The position numbers and the translations under genes are program-made. A stretch of DNA of 64,000 nucleotides. It comes from Leptobacterium sp964389205. GTDB lineage: Bacteria; Bacteroidota; Bacteroidia; Flavobacteriales; Flavobacteriaceae. Below the pieces are notes generated by a model, which saw nothing but the letters and a program-made list of their open reading frames with translations, was not told the DNA's origin and did not search any database. Where the stretch lies: contig CAYMDH010000008.1 of assembly GCA_964389205.1 (NCBI GenBank), forward strand, positions 1 through 64,000, in the 5' to 3' direction. Within the stretch, counting starts at the first letter, position 1. Each line of letters opens with the position of its first letter. This document shows, piece after piece, positions 27,677-36,529 of this stretch.

Positions 27677-28471
27677 ATGGATAAGCCTACTATTATAGAA
27701 AATATAAAAAAACAAAAAGAAAAGACTCTCCCTAATCTAAAGCTAAAGCTAAAAGAAAAGACAGAGACTTTTACAGATCATTTATTTTATACGCTTTTTG
27801 ATATAGAAACAGATGTTGAAACGCATCTGATGTTATTAGAAGATGAATTTACTTCTTTATTAGAAATAGCTTGCTGGGATAAATTAGATACATGTTCTGA
27901 AACATGGGATAAGTTTGTGAAAAAACTACCAGAAATACTTCATAAGTTAAATTTAGACGCCAAAGCTATTTATGAAAATGATCCCGCTTCTAACTCTGTC
28001 GAAGAAGTATACCTAGCATATCCAGGATTCTTTGCTATAGCTATTTATAGATTAAGTCATGAGTTTTACAAAATCAACCTTCCATTAGTTCCTCGTCTTA
28101 TGACAGAATACGCTCATAAACTTACAGGAGTAGATATAAACCCTGGTGCTCAGATAGGTGAGTCATTCTTTATAGATCATGCCACTGGTATAGTTATTGG
28201 GGAAACTACAATCATTAAAAACCATGTTAAACTTTATCAAGGAGTAACTTTAGGAGCTTTAAGCGTTTCTAAAGAACTAAAAAACACTAAAAGACATCCT
28301 ACTGTTGAAGACAATGTAACCATCTATGCAAATGCCATTATTTTAGGTGGAGAAACCATCATAGGCGCTAATAGTATTATTGGTGGAAATGCTTGGTTGA
28401 CTAGTTCAGTAGCTGAAAACTCTATAGTATCGCATGATCCGGTGATAAAAATTAAAAATGCAATTTCATGA
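27677..28471 (+). CDS. cysE: Serine O-acetyltransferase
   Basis: A 264-residue enzyme making O-acetylserine from serine and acetyl-CoA, the first step of cysteine synthesis. The C-terminal half is a left-handed beta helix of hexapeptide repeats (GAQIGESFFIDHATGIVIGE, then the VTLGA turn and IILGGETIIGANSIIGGNAW). The His in FIDHATG is the expected catalytic base region. The long helical N-terminal part and overall layout resemble the EpsC branch. The stop overlaps the cysteine synthase start by 4 bp, giving a two-gene cysteine operon. Confidence 0.9.
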   Translation: MDKPTIIENIKKQKEKTLPNLKLKLKEKTETFTDHLFYTLFDIETDVETHLMLLEDEFTSLLEIACWDKLDTCSETWDKFVKKLPEILHKLNLDAKAIYENDPASNSVEEVYLAYPGFFAIAIYRLSHEFYKINLPLVPRLMTEYAHKLTGVDINPGAQIGESFFIDHATGIVIGETTIIKNHVKLYQGVTLGALSVSKELKNTKRHPTVEDNVTIYANAIILGGETIIGANSIIGGNAWLTSSVAENSIVSHDPVIKIKNAIS

Positions 28472-29358
28472 GTAAAACCATAGTTGACCAAATTGGCAAC
28501 ACTCCCCTAGTAAAAGTTACTAAACTTCTTAAAAATCCTAATGTTACCTTGTTACTCAAATTAGAAGGAAATAATCCTGGTGGTAGTGTGAAAGATCGTG
28601 CAGCTTATAATATGATTAAAAGCGCATTAGATAGAGGTGATATCAACAAGGAGACCAAGCTAATAGAGGCTACAAGTGGAAACACTGGAATAGCGCTTGC
28701 TATGATAGCTGGGATTTTTGGATTAAATATAGAGTTGGTAATGCCTGAAAACTCTACAAAAGAACGTGTGCAAACCATGCGAGCGTATGGTGCTAAGGTA
28801 ACACTTACAAGTTCTGATGTCGGTATTGAAGGATCTAGAGATTATGCTGAAGCTAAAGTAAAAGAAGAAGAGGGTTATTATATGCTAAATCAATTTGGCA
28901 ATGATGATAATTGGAAGTCACATTACAAAAGTACTGGACCAGAAATATGGAGAGATACTCAAGGAGAGATAACACATTTTGTTTCTTCGATGGGTACAAC
29001 AGGAACCATTATGGGTACTTCTACTTTTATGAAAGAGAAAAACCCGGCAATACAAATTGTTGGAGTACAACCTACAGACGAATCAAGAATACCGGGAATA
29101 CGAAAATGGCCAGTAGAATATTTGCCAAAAATATTTAACCCAAAAAAAGTAGACCAAGTAATTGAAGTGAGTGAATCTGATGCAAGAGTAATGGCAAAAC
29201 GATTGGCTCAAGAAGAAGGAATCTTTTCAGGAATGAGTAGTGGCGGTGCTGTAACTGCAGCTTTGAAATTGTGTGAAGGCTTAAAAGAGGGTGTTGTTGT
29301 AGCTATTATATGCGATAGAGGAGACAGATACCTGTCTTCAGATTTGTTTGATATGTAA
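28468..29358 (+). CDS. cysM: Cysteine synthase B-type (O-acetylserine sulfhydrylase)
   Basis: A 296-residue PLP enzyme of fold type II. The PLP-binding Lys42 lies in NPGGSVKDRAAYNMI, the substrate loop is EATSGNTGIAL (about residue 68-78) and the phosphate-binding loop is SMGTTGTIMG near 172-181. The ending SSGGAVTAAL and CDRGDRYLSSDLF fit CysM. It converts O-acetylserine and sulfide or thiosulfate to cysteine or S-sulfocysteine. It is translationally coupled to the serine acetyltransferase gene and followed by a hairpin with a T-run. Confidence 0.9.
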   Translation: MSKTIVDQIGNTPLVKVTKLLKNPNVTLLLKLEGNNPGGSVKDRAAYNMIKSALDRGDINKETKLIEATSGNTGIALAMIAGIFGLNIELVMPENSTKERVQTMRAYGAKVTLTSSDVGIEGSRDYAEAKVKEEEGYYMLNQFGNDDNWKSHYKSTGPEIWRDTQGEITHFVSSMGTTGTIMGTSTFMKEKNPAIQIVGVQPTDESRIPGIRKWPVEYLPKIFNPKKVDQVIEVSESDARVMAKRLAQEEGIFSGMSSGGAVTAALKLCEGLKEGVVVAIICDRGDRYLSSDLFDM

Positions 29359-29382
29359 AAAATACCAAATAGTATTTTTTTT
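29357..29382 (+). terminator. Intrinsic terminator of the cysteine operon
   Basis: AAAAAATAC and GTATTTTTT (29357-29365 and 29372-29380) form a stem with a 6-base loop, followed by further T residues. It overlaps the cysM stop codon. Confidence 0.7.
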
Positions 29383-29448
29383 AAATACCTGTGCGATAGA
29401 TCCTTACGCTATTTTTAATTAAGGGCTTAACTTCCTTAAAATAAGCTG

Positions 29449-29456
29449 TACTTTTG
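29449..29456 (+). promoter_or_regulatory. Promoter -7 element of the first DEAD-box helicase
   Basis: TACTTTTG matches TAnnTTTG exactly. It lies 84 bp before the ATG at 29540, leaving a long A/T-rich 5' leader that might hold control elements, as is common for cold-regulated helicase genes. Confidence 0.55.
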
Positions 29457-29539
29457 CCCTTCATCAAAGAAAATTTATTCTTCTAATCTTTAAAGAGGTT
29501 ATTGAATAGCATAAATTTCTTATAATTCAAATTCATAGT

Positions 29540-30796
29540 ATGTCATTTAACTCATTAGGCTTATCCAAAGCACTATTGAAAGCCATTGATAAAAAGGGAT
29601 ACGAACAACCCTCACCTATTCAAGAAAAATCAATCCCTATTATATTAAAAGGAAGAGATGTTTTAGCTTCTGCACAAACAGGAACTGGTAAAACTGCAGG
29701 TTTCACCTTGCCTGTACTTCATTTGTTATCAAAAAATGAGCGATCACAAAACCGACCTATTCGTGCTTTAATATTAACACCCACGCGAGAATTAGCAGCA
29801 CAGGTATACGAAAATATTAGAGAATATAGTGTGTTTACAGATATTAGGTCTACTGTTATTTTTGGTGGCGTTAGCCAAAAGCCTCAAGTTACAAAACTCA
29901 AAAAAGGAGTAGATATATTAGTAGCTACTCCTGGGCGTTTGATAGATTTAAAAAATCAAAATCAATTGTCGTTAGCCAAAGTAGAAATTTTGATTTTAGA
30001 CGAAGCAGATCGTATGTTAGATATGGGATTCTTAAGAGACATTAACAGGATAATGAAGCTCTTGCCTGTTAGAAGGCAAAACCTACTCTTCTCTGCAACA
30101 TTTTCAAAAGATATAAAGGCGTTAGCAACTAGTATATTAAATAAGCCTATTCAAATAGAGGTAGCCACTGAAAACTCAACGGTAGATGTTATTGCACAAA
30201 AAGCATACTTCTTACCTAAGGATCAAAAAGCACGTTTTTTAATCACATTGATAGCAGAAGAAAATTGGAGTCAAGTATTAGTGTTTACTAGAACTAAGCA
30301 TGGAGCTAATAGATTGGCAAAAAAAATGACGAATAATAACATTACTGCTGCTGCTATTCATGGAGATAAGAGTCAAGGGGCTAGAACTAGAGCACTGGCT
30401 GATTTTAAAAATGGATTGATTCGTGTTTTAGTAGCCACAGATATTGCAGCTAGAGGGTTAGATATTCCCTTATTACCTCATGTAGTAAATTATGAATTGC
30501 CAAACATATCTGAAGATTATGTTCATAGAATAGGTCGTACAGGAAGAGCTGGAGCAAGCGGAGAAGCAATGTCACTTGTACAACCAGATGAAAGGCAATA
30601 TTTAAAAGATATTGAAAAATTGATTGGAATGAAAATCTTCTCTGAAACTCCTGAAGGATTTGAATCTGAAGAGCCCGTAGTTAAAAAACCTCAAAACAGG
30701 CGTAATAACTCTAATTCCAATAATAAAAATAAGAATCGCAATCGAAATAGGAATAAAAAATCAAGAGCCAACAATTCTCGCAATAATAAAAAATAA
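29540..30796 (+). CDS. DEAD-box ATP-dependent RNA helicase (RhlE-like)
   Basis: A 418-residue helicase with all family motifs: Q-motif region YEQPSPIQ, Walker A AQTGTGKT (45-52), PTRELA, DEAD within LILDEADRMLDMGF, SAT in LLFSATFS, and HRIGRTGRAG. A basic, Asn/Arg/Lys-rich tail (about 378-418) probably binds RNA. It would remodel rRNA or mRNA, typically in ribosome assembly or cold growth. A second DEAD-box gene with the same architecture lies at 62616. The VF530 gene follows 16 bp later and may be in the same transcript. Confidence 0.92.
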   Translation: MSFNSLGLSKALLKAIDKKGYEQPSPIQEKSIPIILKGRDVLASAQTGTGKTAGFTLPVLHLLSKNERSQNRPIRALILTPTRELAAQVYENIREYSVFTDIRSTVIFGGVSQKPQVTKLKKGVDILVATPGRLIDLKNQNQLSLAKVEILILDEADRMLDMGFLRDINRIMKLLPVRRQNLLFSATFSKDIKALATSILNKPIQIEVATENSTVDVIAQKAYFLPKDQKARFLITLIAEENWSQVLVFTRTKHGANRLAKKMTNNNITAAAIHGDKSQGARTRALADFKNGLIRVLVATDIAARGLDIPLLPHVVNYELPNISEDYVHRIGRTGRAGASGEAMSLVQPDERQYLKDIEKLIGMKIFSETPEGFESEEPVVKKPQNRRNNSNSNNKNKNRNRNRNKKSRANNSRNNKK

Positions 30797-30812
30797 AGAT
30801 AAGGTTCGTTTT

Positions 30813-31034
30813 ATGCAACAGCAACCAAACAATCCATTACACGGCAAGAAGTTAGAAGCTATTATCAATGAACTCGTTGATTATTACGGATGGGAGCATT
30901 TAGGGTTTAAAATAAGAATACGTTGTTTTACTCATGATCCGTCTGTAAAATCTAGTTTAAAATTTTTAAGACGTACCCCATGGGCCAGAGATAAGGTAGA
31001 AGCACTTTATTTAACAATGCTAAAAAAACAATAA
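30813..31034 (+). CDS. VF530 (DUF2132) family DNA-binding-like protein
   Basis: A 73-residue protein with the complete family pattern: NPLHGKKLEAIINELVDYYG, then WEHLGFKIRIRCFTHDPSVK and SLKFLRRTPWARDKVEALY. Known structures of the family suggest a nucleic-acid-binding fold, but the role is not established. It lies 16 bp after the helicase gene on the same strand and ends 7 bp before the convergent pseudouridine synthase gene, so it is probably co-transcribed with the helicase. Confidence 0.9.
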   Translation: MQQQPNNPLHGKKLEAIINELVDYYGWEHLGFKIRIRCFTHDPSVKSSLKFLRRTPWARDKVEALYLTMLKKQ

Positions 31035-31040
31035 GAAATA

Positions 31041-31841
31041 CTATAAGTCATCACCAAATCTAAGAGAATTAAGGTGCAATCCAGATGCTGGAGCAATATG
31101 TTTAATTAAATGAGTACTCCCTTCTTTTAAACTGGCATCAATAAACTCAAGGGTAATCTCCTTCTTGCCAAGTAAAATAAGAGCTCCCATAATAAGACGT
31201 ATTTGATAACGCATAAAACCAACTCCTTTAACATGTAATGCATAACTTTTAGCAGGGAAAAAGTTTGCAGTCAGTAAAGTATTATCAATCAGTCCACATG
31301 CTATTATCTCTCTGTTAAAATCTTTATTTTCATTAGATCTTCCACAATATGACTTAAAATAATGGTTCCCTTCAAACAATTTGGCGCCTTCCTTCATAAG
31401 TTCTATATCTAAGACCTCTAGTATATTAGCCATAAAAGGAGATGCATATGGATGATTTTTCTCTCCAAAAGAGAATAAATATATGTATTCTTTAGTTTTG
31501 GGAGATTGGATAATGTTAAACTTATTATTTACCTCAATTATATTAACTCCCTTAATATCAGATGGTGAATTTGCATTAAAATTATTTATAAAACTATTTA
31601 TATCTTCTAGTGGTTTTTCATAAAGAAATAATTCAAAAGCTGCTTCTTGAGCAGATACCTTAGCGTCCGTTCTACTAGCTCCAAGTATTTTAAATCGGGT
31701 TTCTTTTCCTAAAACAAAACTAATTGTTTTATGCACCATATCTTCTATAGTAATAACATCTGGCTGTTTTTGCCAACCATGATACCTGAACCCCAAAAAT
31801 TGTATCGTGATAAGATAATAATAACGCTTTCCTGTTTTCAT
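31041..31841 (-). CDS. tRNA pseudouridine synthase (TruA-like)
   Basis: A 266-residue enzyme of the TruA type, which converts uridines in the anticodon arm region of tRNAs to pseudouridine. The catalytic Asp lies in GASRTDAKVSA (about residues 54-64), and the KGVGFMRYQIRLIMG block is the second conserved region. The early IQFLGFRYHGWQKQP is the classical TruA opening. Some residues around the active site (SRTDAKVSA instead of GRTDAGVHA) differ from standard TruA, so it may be a paralogue with altered specificity. It stands alone on the minus strand. Confidence 0.8.
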   Translation of the reverse strand: MKTGKRYYYLITIQFLGFRYHGWQKQPDVITIEDMVHKTISFVLGKETRFKILGASRTDAKVSAQEAAFELFLYEKPLEDINSFINNFNANSPSDIKGVNIIEVNNKFNIIQSPKTKEYIYLFSFGEKNHPYASPFMANILEVLDIELMKEGAKLFEGNHYFKSYCGRSNENKDFNREIIACGLIDNTLLTANFFPAKSYALHVKGVGFMRYQIRLIMGALILLGKKEITLEFIDASLKEGSTHLIKHIAPASGLHLNSLRFGDDL

Positions 31842-32002
31842 AAAAAATACTCATTTTAAAAAGTAAATTTCGTAAAAAATCGTAGTATTCAATACTCATA
31901 TTCATATAATTTCTAACCTTGTTTATACTAATCGGTTTATTTTGTAATTAACACTATTAAATTTCTCATAGAATGCCTATCTTTAAAATCAAATAAGATA
32001 TC

Positions 32003-32539
32003 GTGGAGAATAGATTTGAAAAACTTAGAGAATTACACGGGCAACCCTCTGAACGCGCAACTACAAAGGTTTTAAATTATATGTCATCTGCTGTTATTGA
32101 ATTTATTGAAAAGTCTCCTTTCTTAGTAATGGCTTCCTCAGATAAACACGGAAATTGTGATGCTTCTCCCAGAGGAGGGTTACCTGGTTTTGTGAAAATA
32201 ATCGATGATAAAACTTTGCTTATTCCTGATATTAAAGGCAATAGATTATTTCATAGTTATCAAAATATATCAGAAAACGATAAAGCAGGGCTTATTTTTA
32301 TGATTCCAGGGAATGATAAAACAGTTCGTGTAAATGGCAGTGTCGAAATTATACAAAAAGATACAATTTTTAAATTACTGGAAACTGTTGAAGTAAAAAA
32401 AACAGACAAAGATGCCATTTTAATACAGGGTTTATTACTCAAGGTAGATGAGGCCTATCCTCATTGCCCCAGGGCTTTTACATTTTCTGATTTATGGAAT
32501 ACAGAGGTTATTGAAACAAATAAATCTCTTTTAAAATGA
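32003..32539 (+). CDS. Pyridoxamine 5'-phosphate oxidase-family FMN protein
   Basis: A 178-residue split-barrel flavin-binding protein, starting at GTG. The FLVMASSDKHGNCDASPRGG stretch (about residues 33-52) and VRVNGSVEII near 110 are typical of the MSMEG_1061-like branch of the PNPOx-like superfamily. The C-terminal HCPRAFTFSDLW is also characteristic. It probably binds FMN or F420-like cofactors and reduces a small molecule. Its stop overlaps the start of the molybdopterin oxidoreductase gene by 4 bp, indicating one operon. Confidence 0.8.
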   Translation: MENRFEKLRELHGQPSERATTKVLNYMSSAVIEFIEKSPFLVMASSDKHGNCDASPRGGLPGFVKIIDDKTLLIPDIKGNRLFHSYQNISENDKAGLIFMIPGNDKTVRVNGSVEIIQKDTIFKLLETVEVKKTDKDAILIQGLLLKVDEAYPHCPRAFTFSDLWNTEVIETNKSLLK

Positions 32540-34689
32540 TCAAAGAACAAGCTTCTAACGTGAAAAAACATTATCGGGTTTGTAATCTCTGTGAAGCGAT
32601 GTGCGGGCTTGAAATTGAATATAAAGACACGGAAATCATATCGATTAAAGGTGATAAGAAAGATCCTTTTAGCAAAGGTAGTATTTGCCCAAAAGGTGCT
32701 GTGATAGGAGATCTTTATAACGATCCAAATCGTCTTAAAAAACCATTAAAGAAAACAACAAGCGGTTTTGTAGAAATTGAATGGGAAGAAGCGTATGCTA
32801 TTGTTGGGGAAAAAATAAATCAAACTCGATCTAAATATGGGAATAACGCTATTGGTTTATATTTAGGAAACCCTACTGTACATAATTATGGCTCTATGAT
32901 GTTTATAGGGGCTTTTAAAAAGGCTTTGCGAACTCAAAATACTTATAGCCCTACCTCAATGGATCAACTTCCACACCATTTTGCTGCTTATTTTATGTTT
33001 GGAAGCGCCATGTTAATGCCAATTCCTGATATAGATAGAACCCAATACATGATTATCATGGGAGCCAATCCTATAGCTTCTAATGGCAGTATTATGTCTG
33101 CAGCAGGGATTCAAAATAGATTAAAGAACATTCAAAAAAGAGGAGGAAAATATATTGTCATTGATCCTAGGAAAACAGAAACAGCCAAAACAGCAGATGA
33201 TCATTTTTACATTAAACCAGGAACAGATGTTTATCTCTTATTAGCAATACTTCATACTATTCTAAAAGAAAAAAAATACAACTTAAGGCACTTAGAAAAT
33301 CATATTCTTGGCTTTGAAGAGTTAATGACTATTGCCAACCCTTTCTCTCTTGATAAAGTGGCCTCTATTACTGGCATAGCTTCTAGTATTATAAAAGACA
33401 TCATTTCTGATTTTGTAGAAGCTAAAAATGCTGTTATTTATGGAAGAATGGGTGTGAGTACACAATCATATGGCGGGTTGTGCCATTGGTTAATTAATAC
33501 CATTAATATTATAAGCGGAAACTTTGATCGAGAAGGTGGTGCGATGTTTACAAAACCCGCCGTCCCCATTATTCGAACAAAAAAGGGGCATAATGCCTAT
33601 GGAAGATGGAAAAGTAGGGTGAGAAATTTACCCGAATTTGAAGGAGAACTTCCGGTTTCTGTACTAGCGGAAGAAATCTTAACAAAAGGAAAAGGGCAAA
33701 TAAAAGCATTAATCACCAATGCAGGAAATCCTGTTCTATCATCTCCAAATTCTGAAAAGTTAGACAAAGCTTTAAAAACATTAGACTTTATGGTTTCTAT
33801 CGATATTTACTTGAATGAAACCACCAGACATGCAGATATTATTTTACCTCCTACAAATGGCTTAGAAATAGATCACTATGATCTTATTTTTAATACATTT
33901 TCAGTTTCGAACAATGCTAAATTCTCAAAAGCATTATTTAGACCTAAAGAATATCAACGTCATGACTGGGAAATATTAAAAGCATTAACGAAACGCTTTT
34001 CTAAAAAGAAACTTTCTTTATTCTATAGGTTCAGTACTCCAAAAAGGTTATTGCAAATAGCCTTGCTTTTTGGACCATACGGTAATTTAGGCAGCTTTCA
34101 GCGTTTGTTTACTGGATTGAATTTAAGAAAAATTAAAAAATCTGTTCATGGAGTTCACTTAGGTCCTTTAATTCCTATGTTACCTCAATCACTAAAAACA
34201 GTAAATCAAAAAATCAACCTAGCTCCTTCTCTATTTATAAATGAAATGAAAGAGTTGATAGCAGCATTTGAAAACCAACAAATGATAAATGAGCCTAATG
34301 AATTTTATTTAATAGGACGAAGGCATTTAAGGAGTAACAACTCATGGATGCATAATAATGAGAAGCTAATGACTGGTAAAAACAGATGTACAGCTATGAT
34401 TAATGAAACTGATGCAAAAAGATTGCATTTAAAAGAAGGGGATCATGTTATGGTCTCTTCCAAAGTTGGTAAAATTAATATTCCATTAGAGTTAAATGAC
34501 CATATTATGCCTGGAGTTATAAGTATTCCGCACGGTTACGGACATATTAAAAAAGGAACAAAACTTGAAATCGCAGAAAAGAAACCAGGAAGTAATGTGA
34601 ATATAATTACTGATGACAGTATACTAGATAAATTAACTGGAAATGCTGCTTTTTCTGGACAGATTGTACAAATAGAAAAAGAACATTAA
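32536..34689 (+). CDS. Molybdopterin-dependent oxidoreductase (NarB/FdhF-like), cytoplasmic
   Basis: A 717-residue enzyme of the DMSO-reductase superfamily. The N-terminal [4Fe-4S] ligands are Cys16, Cys19, Cys23 and Cys51 (CNLCEAMCG...CPKG). Cofactor-binding blocks follow, including IIMGANPIASNGS, VIDPRKTETAKTAD and NAGNPVLSSPNSEK, and the C-terminal domain contains MINETDAKRLHLKEGD. There is no twin-arginine signal, so it is cytoplasmic. The substrate is not clear; no separate electron-transfer or membrane subunit is adjacent. It is translationally coupled to the FMN-binding protein upstream, which could be its redox partner. Confidence 0.85.
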   Translation: MIKEQASNVKKHYRVCNLCEAMCGLEIEYKDTEIISIKGDKKDPFSKGSICPKGAVIGDLYNDPNRLKKPLKKTTSGFVEIEWEEAYAIVGEKINQTRSKYGNNAIGLYLGNPTVHNYGSMMFIGAFKKALRTQNTYSPTSMDQLPHHFAAYFMFGSAMLMPIPDIDRTQYMIIMGANPIASNGSIMSAAGIQNRLKNIQKRGGKYIVIDPRKTETAKTADDHFYIKPGTDVYLLLAILHTILKEKKYNLRHLENHILGFEELMTIANPFSLDKVASITGIASSIIKDIISDFVEAKNAVIYGRMGVSTQSYGGLCHWLINTINIISGNFDREGGAMFTKPAVPIIRTKKGHNAYGRWKSRVRNLPEFEGELPVSVLAEEILTKGKGQIKALITNAGNPVLSSPNSEKLDKALKTLDFMVSIDIYLNETTRHADIILPPTNGLEIDHYDLIFNTFSVSNNAKFSKALFRPKEYQRHDWEILKALTKRFSKKKLSLFYRFSTPKRLLQIALLFGPYGNLGSFQRLFTGLNLRKIKKSVHGVHLGPLIPMLPQSLKTVNQKINLAPSLFINEMKELIAAFENQQMINEPNEFYLIGRRHLRSNNSWMHNNEKLMTGKNRCTAMINETDAKRLHLKEGDHVMVSSKVGKINIPLELNDHIMPGVISIPHGYGHIKKGTKLEIAEKKPGSNVNIITDDSILDKLTGNAAFSGQIVQIEKEH

Positions 34690-34698
34690 AAATTAAAC

Positions 34699-35411
34699 AT
34701 GGCAGTTACAGAAGAAATAGAATGCAAAATAGCAAAAGACAGAACTGTCATAATCAAAGCGGTCTCCCCACAAATATCTTTGAAAGAACCATTGTATGCT
34801 GTCAACTGGTTTGATACAAAGAGTAAAATATTATATAATTTATACAATCTGTTAGCTTCCAAAAGCGTGTATAAGGTTGGAGGAAAAGCCATTTTTAAAG
34901 GTATTGTTCTTGAAAAAATTCAAGGTAAACAGGAAGATCACAGAGAAATGTTACTTATTGTAAAGTATCCTTCTGCGTATAGCTTTAAAAGCTTAATTGA
35001 TAGTTTATATTTTAAATTGGTGAGTATTCTTAGAATAAAAGCAGTTCTTAATTTTAATTTTGGATTTACCAAAGTTTATGCATCTAGCTACAAACAGATA
35101 GAAGATAAAGCCAAAACCTATGCGATTCATCATCTAGAAGGGATGCTAAATGAAGAACAACTAAATGAACTATAGAAATTGCTACAAAGCATAATGTACA
35201 TTTATTCTACTCAGGAACCATTTCTGCCTTATTATATGCGGTATCGAACGAAGAAAAAAGAAAACAAGTTCCTTGTGTTTTAGATGGTTTATTATTATGG
35301 CATACCGATAAGAAAGATAATATCATCTCATTAATTTCAGACAAAAGATATACTAGTATTTTAAATAAAAATGAGAATACATACCTGGCTTTTTTGAAAA
35401 GAACAGTATAA
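34699..35411 (+). pseudogene. DUF1330-like protein, frameshifted after 158 codons
   Basis: The first frame (34699-35175) encodes a 158-residue protein with a DUF1330-like stretch (REMLLIVKYPSAYSFKSLID) and stops at LNEEQLNEL. The following bases 35175-35411 continue in another frame as EIATKHNVHLFYSGTISALL...NENTYLAFLKRTV, protein-like to a proper stop. One missing base near 35174 (TA_GAA) would give one protein of about 237 residues. It lies 9 bp downstream of the molybdopterin oxidoreductase gene, so it belongs to that operon. Function unknown. Loss of one base, real or by sequencing, explains the break. Confidence 0.65.
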
Positions 35412-35682
35412 TTCACATATCTATAAGTGTCTGATTTTCAATTATATTAATACATTATCGCTGTAGTAATAATTTAAAACATTGGTTTTTATTGTATAAG
35501 TAATAAAAAATTAGTAATATGCCAACTTTACAAACAACCAATAATGTAATATAATCTTGTTTTTTAACAGCAACTCCTTATTTAGATTGAAAATAAATAA
35601 GTTTAACAATTTGTTAGGAACACATATGTTAAAAAATAACTAGTATTGCAAGTCAAATAACAAATGCACCAAGTATAAAATT

Positions 35683-35907
35683 ATGGGAAGACCAGCAACA
35701 AAACCTATCAGCAGATTCAAAGATGGTTTTTATATAGAAATAAGAAATAAAGGTTCTAAAACTGGAGGTATCAAGCTTCGTAGTGATACTGAAGAACAAA
35801 TGCATCGTACTGCAAAAAATTACGAACGCATGAAAGATGTTACCATTTTAGGTGAATCTAAAGATGGTAGATGGGTTAGTGATACTAAAGCCAAAAAAGC
35901 TAGTTAA
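35683..35907 (+). CDS. Small conserved hypothetical protein (74 residues)
   Basis: A 74-residue basic protein starting MGRPATKPISRFKDGFYIEI, with a short GIKLRSDTEEQMHRTAKNYE helix and ending in a Lys-rich tail. The pattern looks conserved in Flavobacteriaceae, but I cannot name a family. It might bind nucleic acid because of its charge. It lies convergent with the histidine operon, whose last stop codon is only 3 bp away. The 271 bp before it are A/T-rich and hold no gene I can support. Confidence 0.6.
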   Translation: MGRPATKPISRFKDGFYIEIRNKGSKTGGIKLRSDTEEQMHRTAKNYERMKDVTILGESKDGRWVSDTKAKKAS

Positions 35908-35910
35908 TTA

Positions 35911-36507
35911 TTAATGTCTTTTTTTAAGGACATCTACTATATCATTGAGTTTATATCCTTTCGCTTGCAATAATATTAATTGATGAAAAAACAGATCGGC
36001 ACTTTCATTTAGAAAGAGTTCGTCATTATCATCTTTTGCTTCAATAACAGTTTCAACAGCTTCTTCACCCACTTTTTGGGCTATCTTGTTGATCCCTTTT
36101 CTGAAAAGAGAAGCAACGTAACTGTCTTGATTATCAGCATTCTCTTTTCTATTAGTTATGATAGCTTCTAGCTGAGAAATAAAACCGTATTCTTGCGTAT
36201 TTAGATCTCCCCAACATGTGTCTGTTCCTTTGTGACATGTAGGCCCTACAGGCATTACACTTATTAGTAATGTATCATTATCACAGTCATTTTTTATATC
36301 TACTAGCTGTAAATAATGGCCACTTTCTTCTCCTTTGGTCCATAATCGTTCTTTTGTTCTGCTATAAAATGTAACTTTTTGAGTGGCGATGGTTTTAGCA
36401 TAAGCATCATTATCCATGTAACCAAGCATTAATACATTTTTAGTTTGAGAATCTTGAATGATAGCAGGTATTAATCCATCATTATTTTTTGTGAAATCTA
36501 TTTTCAT
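35911..36507 (-). CDS. hisIE: Bifunctional phosphoribosyl-AMP cyclohydrolase / phosphoribosyl-ATP pyrophosphatase
   Basis: A 198-residue fusion catalysing steps 2 and 3 of histidine synthesis. The HisI half (about 1-110) shows the NVLMLGYMD segment, ERLWTKGEESGH and the zinc/catalytic block VGPTCHKGTDTCWG. The HisE half (about 112-198) is helical with QKVGEEAVETVIEAKDDND. It is the last gene of the his operon, 22 bp after hisF. Fusion of I and E is usual in Bacteroidota. Confidence 0.93.
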   Translation of the reverse strand: MKIDFTKNNDGLIPAIIQDSQTKNVLMLGYMDNDAYAKTIATQKVTFYSRTKERLWTKGEESGHYLQLVDIKNDCDNDTLLISVMPVGPTCHKGTDTCWGDLNTQEYGFISQLEAIITNRKENADNQDSYVASLFRKGINKIAQKVGEEAVETVIEAKDDNDELFLNESADLFFHQLILLQAKGYKLNDIVDVLKKRH

Positions 36508-36529
36508 TATACTATAATTTCTTTATTAT

